A DNA stretch of 64,000 bases from Allomuricauda sp. (GTDB lineage: Bacteria > Bacteroidota > Bacteroidia > Flavobacteriales > Flavobacteriaceae): assembly GCF_028280385.1 (NCBI RefSeq), contig NZ_JANQLX010000015.1:1-64000 (forward strand), in the 5' to 3' direction. The position numbers and the translations under genes are program-made. The notes under the pieces are model-generated. The model was not told the DNA's origin and did no database searches. It saw nothing but the letters and a program-made list of their open reading frames with translations. Positions 60,859-64,000 of the stretch are shown in pieces (the first letter of the stretch is position 1; each line of letters begins with the position of its first letter).

Positions 60859-61875
60859 CTATACCAAAACTGAATAGTCCCCAATGCTGATGGATTCAAA
60901 ATTTCCATCAAAAACCACATTGTTGCCGATCATGGCATTATCCAAATTGGCATTGCTGATCTTGCTGTTGCTTTGGATCAAACTGTTCTTTATGGTGGAG
61001 TTCTCCACTATGGTGTCAGCTCCAAGGGAAACATAGGGGCCAACCGTTGTATTTTTTAGAACAACATTTTCGCCTATGAAACAGGGTTCTATGATGTTTG
61101 CATTTTCCTGTTTTACCGAACCGGAAATCAGGCTTTCTCCATCGTGCTCCAAAAATCCAAGCATCCGTTGGTTGGTTTCCACCGTAACATTTTTGTTGCC
61201 ACAATCCATCCACTCGTCCACTTTTCCAGGCACAAATTTCATGCCCTTCTCCATCATTCGTTTGATGCCATCATTAATTTGGTACTCCCCGCCATGTACG
61301 ATGTCATTGTCCAATACATATTGGAGTTCATTCTTCAATACCCCTACATCCTTAAAATAGTAAATGCCAATGACCGCCAAATCAGAAACGAATTCCTTGG
61401 GCTTCTCCACCAACTCCACTATTTCATTATTATCATTGAGGTTTACTACTCCAAAAGCTTCGGGATGCTCTACCTGTTTTACCCATATTACGCTATCAGC
61501 ACTTTTGTCCAGATCAAACTCTGCCCTGATCAGGGTGTCTGCATAGGCAATCACGGCCGGACCACTCAAGGATTCCTTGGCGCTCATAATGGCATGCCCG
61601 GTTCCAAGCGGCTGGTCTTGCCTGTAAATAGATCCTTTGGCCCCGAGTTCTTCTGCAAGCTGCATTAAGCTTTGGACCACATCTTCTCCAAAAAACGCAG
61701 GGTCTCCCAGAATAAAAGCCACTTCCTCGATTTGCTCGCCCAGTACTCTGGCAATGTCGGTCACCAAACGATGTACGATAGGCTTCCCTGCAACAGGAAT
61801 CAAAGGTTTGGGCACGGTCAATGTATGTGGTCTTAAACGGGAACCACGTCCCGCCATGGGTACAATAATTTTCAT
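60859..61875 (-). CDS. Sugar nucleotidyltransferase with left-handed beta-helix
   Basis: This 338-residue enzyme has the nucleotide-sugar pyrophosphorylase signature G-R-G-S-R-L-R-P-H-T-L-T-V-P-K-P-L (about 9-25), the metal-binding A-Y-A-D-T-L (about 111-116), and a C-terminal hexapeptide beta-helix (about 260-335). It makes an NDP-sugar, but the sugar cannot be told. It sits next to dut and a flippase, which together suggests cell-surface polysaccharide precursors. Confidence 0.92.
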   Translation of the reverse strand: MKIIVPMAGRGSRLRPHTLTVPKPLIPVAGKPIVHRLVTDIARVLGEQIEEVAFILGDPAFFGEDVVQSLMQLAEELGAKGSIYRQDQPLGTGHAIMSAKESLSGPAVIAYADTLIRAEFDLDKSADSVIWVKQVEHPEAFGVVNLNDNNEIVELVEKPKEFVSDLAVIGIYYFKDVGVLKNELQYVLDNDIVHGGEYQINDGIKRMMEKGMKFVPGKVDEWMDCGNKNVTVETNQRMLGFLEHDGESLISGSVKQENANIIEPCFIGENVVLKNTTVGPYVSLGADTIVENSTIKNSLIQSNSKISNANLDNAMIGNNVVFDGNFESISIGDYSVLV

Positions 61876-61905
61876 TTCAATTTTATATAAAGTAGTTAGG
61901 TTTTA

Positions 61906-62340
61906 CTATTGGGTGCCGGTACTTCCAAATCCGCCTGCTCCCCTTTCCGTATCTGTCAACATTTCCACTTCTTCCCAATCCACCCGCTCGTGCTTTGCAA
62001 TTACCATTTGGGCAATTCGCTCCCCGTTTTCGATTACAAATTCGTCATGGGAAAGGTTTACCAAAATTACTCCCACTTCCCCTCTATAATCGGCATCAAC
62101 TGTACCGGGTGCATTTAGTACCGTAATCCCTTTTTTGGCTGCCAGCCCGCTTCTGGGGCGTACTTGGGCCTCAAAACCAACGGGTAGTTCCAAATAGAGT
62201 CCAGTGGGGACAATGGTCCTTTCCAAAGTTTTTAGGGTTATTGGTTCCTTAAGATTTGCCCGGAGATCCATCCCCGCCGAAGCCAAGGTCCCGTAATGGG
62301 GTAATGGATGGTCTGATTTGTTGATGATCTTAACTTTCAC
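61906..62340 (-). CDS. dut: dUTP diphosphatase
   Basis: This 144-residue trimeric dUTPase has motif 1 A-G-M-D-L-R-A, motif 2 R-P-R-S-G-L-A (about 62-68), motif 3 [13 protein letters not shown] (about 77-89), motif 4 and the C-terminal G-A-G-G-F-G-S-T (about 135-142). It hydrolyses dUTP to dUMP and keeps uracil out of DNA. It overlaps the 3' end of the flippase gene by 11 nt. Confidence 0.96.
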   Translation of the reverse strand: MKVKIINKSDHPLPHYGTLASAGMDLRANLKEPITLKTLERTIVPTGLYLELPVGFEAQVRPRSGLAAKKGITVLNAPGTVDADYRGEVGVILVNLSHDEFVIENGERIAQMVIAKHERVDWEEVEMLTDTERGAGGFGSTGTQ

Positions 62341-63796
62341 GCTGTAGAAATATGGCTTTGAGCTTATCGCCCTCCATTTTATAAACTAACATCAAAAATA
62401 ACAAAAGTAGCAGCCCTCCGGCTATTAAATTTCGGTTAAAAGCATAAAAGGAAAGAGCAGAAAACACCAAGGATATACTGAGGTAAAAAATTATTTTACG
62501 CATGTTATAAGGAACGGGGTAGTACTTTCTTCCAAAGTAATAAGACATCAACATCATGCTTCCGTAGGCGGCAAGCGTTGCCAGGGCAGACGCCATATAG
62601 CCAATCTTATCTATAAAGGCCAGGTTTATGATTAAGGTAATCAAGGCGCCAATAGATGAAATATACGCGCCAAACTTCGTCTGATCCGTTACTTTATACC
62701 AAACCGATAGGTTGTGATATATCCCCAAACAAAAACTAGCCAGCAATATGATCGGCACTACCTGGAGTGCTTCCCAATACGCTGCGTTCCTGATAAAGAG
62801 TTTGCCTAGAGGGTTAATAAAAACTACCACGGTCAACAAGATCACACTGCCCAGAATTACAAAATAATTGGTAATCTGCGCATAGGTCTTTTGTGGTTTT
62901 TCCGAGTTGGCATGACTGAAGAAAAATGGCTCCACGCCCATTCTAAATGCAGTGCCAAACAAGGTCATGAACAAGGCCAACTTATAACACGCCCCATATT
63001 TTCCCACTTCTGTTTCAGCAATATCGGGTGGCAGGAGTTCCGTTAAAAGAATTTTATCGAATACTTCATTGATGGTAAAGGCAACCCCGGCCAACATAAC
63101 GGGGCCGGCATATTTCAACATGTTTTTCCATATTGAAAAACTGAACGCATAGGATGTTTTAAAATACGTTGGCAGCAGGAGCAGCAGGGTAATGCCGCTC
63201 GCTATGATATTGGAGATAAAAATATATTGGATTTCCCATCCTTCTTGATAGATGCTTTTAAAGAACCCTTCCCCTTGCTGTGCCAATTGTGGCAATAACA
63301 ACAAGAAGAAAATGTTGAAGCCCAAATTCACCGCCACATTAATGGTCTTTAAGACGGCATACTTCATTGGTTTTTCTTTCGCGCGCAAAAGGGCAAAAGG
63401 TATGATGACCAAGGCATCCAGCACTAAAATATAGGTGGTGAACTTAATGTAATCAATATTGATGTTGGTAAGGTTGGCCAAGTCTTCCTTGACCAAAAGT
63501 GCCACCATCAAAAACAAAAGGGAGGAACACAAAAGGGAAACCAAAGAAGTGGAAATGACCCGTTCTTTTTCTTCTTGTTTATGATAAAAACGAAAAAAAG
63601 CGGTTTCCATACCATAGGCCAGAAAAACATTGAAAATGGCGATCCACGCATATATATTGATGTATTGGCCATAGCCTGCGGCATTTTCGAAAACGGAGGT
63701 GTACAACGGGAGCAAAAAGAAGGAAAGAACCCGGGGCAAAACCGTTGCCAGCCCATAAATGAACGTTTGTTTAAATAACCTTTTTAGCGGATTCAA
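62330..63796 (-). CDS. Polysaccharide/lipid-linked oligosaccharide flippase (Wzx-like, MOP superfamily)
   Basis: Frame opening at 63970 is an artefact; a TTG at 63796 gives [15 protein letters not shown], a good start of about 488 residues. It has about 12-14 membrane helices, and its N-terminal [11 protein letters not shown] motif matches the Wzx/MurJ-like MOP family. It likely moves lipid-linked glycans across the inner membrane. It heads the operon of dut, nucleotidyltransferase and envelope genes. Confidence 0.87.
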   Translation of the reverse strand: MNPLKRLFKQTFIYGLATVLPRVLSFFLLPLYTSVFENAAGYGQYINIYAWIAIFNVFLAYGMETAFFRFYHKQEEKERVISTSLVSLLCSSLLFLMVALLVKEDLANLTNINIDYIKFTTYILVLDALVIIPFALLRAKEKPMKYAVLKTINVAVNLGFNIFFLLLLPQLAQQGEGFFKSIYQEGWEIQYIFISNIIASGITLLLLLPTYFKTSYAFSFSIWKNMLKYAGPVMLAGVAFTINEVFDKILLTELLPPDIAETEVGKYGACYKLALFMTLFGTAFRMGVEPFFFSHANSEKPQKTYAQITNYFVILGSVILLTVVVFINPLGKLFIRNAAYWEALQVVPIILLASFCLGIYHNLSVWYKVTDQTKFGAYISSIGALITLIINLAFIDKIGYMASALATLAAYGSMMLMSYYFGRKYYPVPYNMRKIIFYLSISLVFSALSFYAFNRNLIAGGLLLLLFLMLVYKMEGDKLKAIFLQRES

Positions 63797-63907
63797 GCGG
63801 ATTAATTCTTTTTGAAGCGTCTTCTTGAAATTGCAAGTTACACAAAACCCCCCACGTATAAGTTTTGGATTACAATTTGTACCTTTTGCAAATATTTGAC
63901 CCTTCCA

Positions 63908-64000
63908 TGAAAACCATATCCAAACCACTAGTTGCAGCCTGTATTTTCCTTGTTTTGTTGTCCTGCACACAAAAGGAAAAAGAATCCCAAACCCTCATTT
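63908..64000 (+). CDS. Lipoprotein, 3'-truncated by the window end
   Basis: The first 31 residues are visible: a Lys-containing head, a hydrophobic core and the lipobox L-L-S-C followed by T-Q-K-E-K-E. It is divergent from the flippase gene. Nothing more can be said about its function. Confidence 0.75.

Overview
The window is a gene-dense stretch of a chromosome from a marine-type member of the Flavobacteriaceae (Bacteroidota). Evidence for this is the gliding-motility lipoprotein GldH, families typical of the phylum (DUF2480, DUF4292, choice-of-anchor B proteins, HU-CCDC81/SPOR, four-helix-bundle proteins), SPII lipoproteins, weak Shine-Dalgarno sites, and several promoters of the Bacteroidota form TTG-N20-TAnnTTTG. 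I see no tRNA, rRNA, CRISPR array, insertion sequence or prophage. Genus-level assignment is not possible from the sequence alone.

Layout. 1-1327: 3' part of an IPT/TIG surface protein. 1379-9079 (minus): a complete SUF Fe-S assembly operon (IscA/SufA-like, sufB, sufC, sufD, sufS, sufE, DUF59/SufT-like, DUF2480), interrupted by two four-helix-bundle (fhb) genes and by an 80-bp two-hairpin repeat. 9198-11810: two lipoproteins. 11876-14845: thiL, a small protein, brnQ. 14907-18383: a frameshifted methyltransferase, a DUF2071 protein, an aminopeptidase P and small proteins. 18563-26092: a large sortilin-like secreted protein, an acyltransferase-like membrane protein, an AraC regulator, an acyl-CoA dehydrogenase and two hypotheticals. 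26089-27916 (minus): rimK with an overlapping aspartoacylase-like gene. 28115-32016: sdhC-sdhA-fhb-sdhB. 32072-38072: WD40, YceI, a membrane-anchored winged-helix regulator, a Vsr-like nuclease, an aminotransferase, an XRE/S24 regulator and a GNAT protein. 38385-40194 (minus): scoA-fhb-scoB CoA transferase. 40417-45518 (minus): PBP1A, gldH, a RicT-like gene, trhO. 45811-50803: recA, a lipoprotein, an ECF sigma factor with a membrane/beta-barrel partner, and a GAF/LytS-type kinase homologue. 50813-55655: plsC-like, glsB-like, trpS, dprA, HU-SPOR, thioesterase. 55652-63796 (minus): a porin-like/lipoprotein pair, aldo/keto reductase, EnvC-like, DUF4292, TPR, nucleotidyltransferase, dut and a flippase, probably an envelope-biogenesis operon. 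The window ends inside a lipoprotein gene.

The most notable signal is that four divergent genes of the 23S-rRNA intervening-sequence four-helix-bundle family each lie inside an operon between two genes of one complex or pathway (sufB/sufC, DUF59/DUF2480, sdhA/sdhB, scoA/scoB). Each has the same strand as its host operon. Each is bordered by its own short-period repeats (7, 7-8, 17 or 8 bp) that stop about 9-16 nt before the next gene's start codon. At the sufB/sufC site the two borders are an imperfect inverted repeat able to form roughly 22 base pairs around the fhb frame. This resembles the organisation of rRNA intervening sequences, but in protein-coding operons. I propose that these are mRNA-borne, IVS-like cassettes. 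The layout is read from the sequence; mobility and RNA processing are inference.
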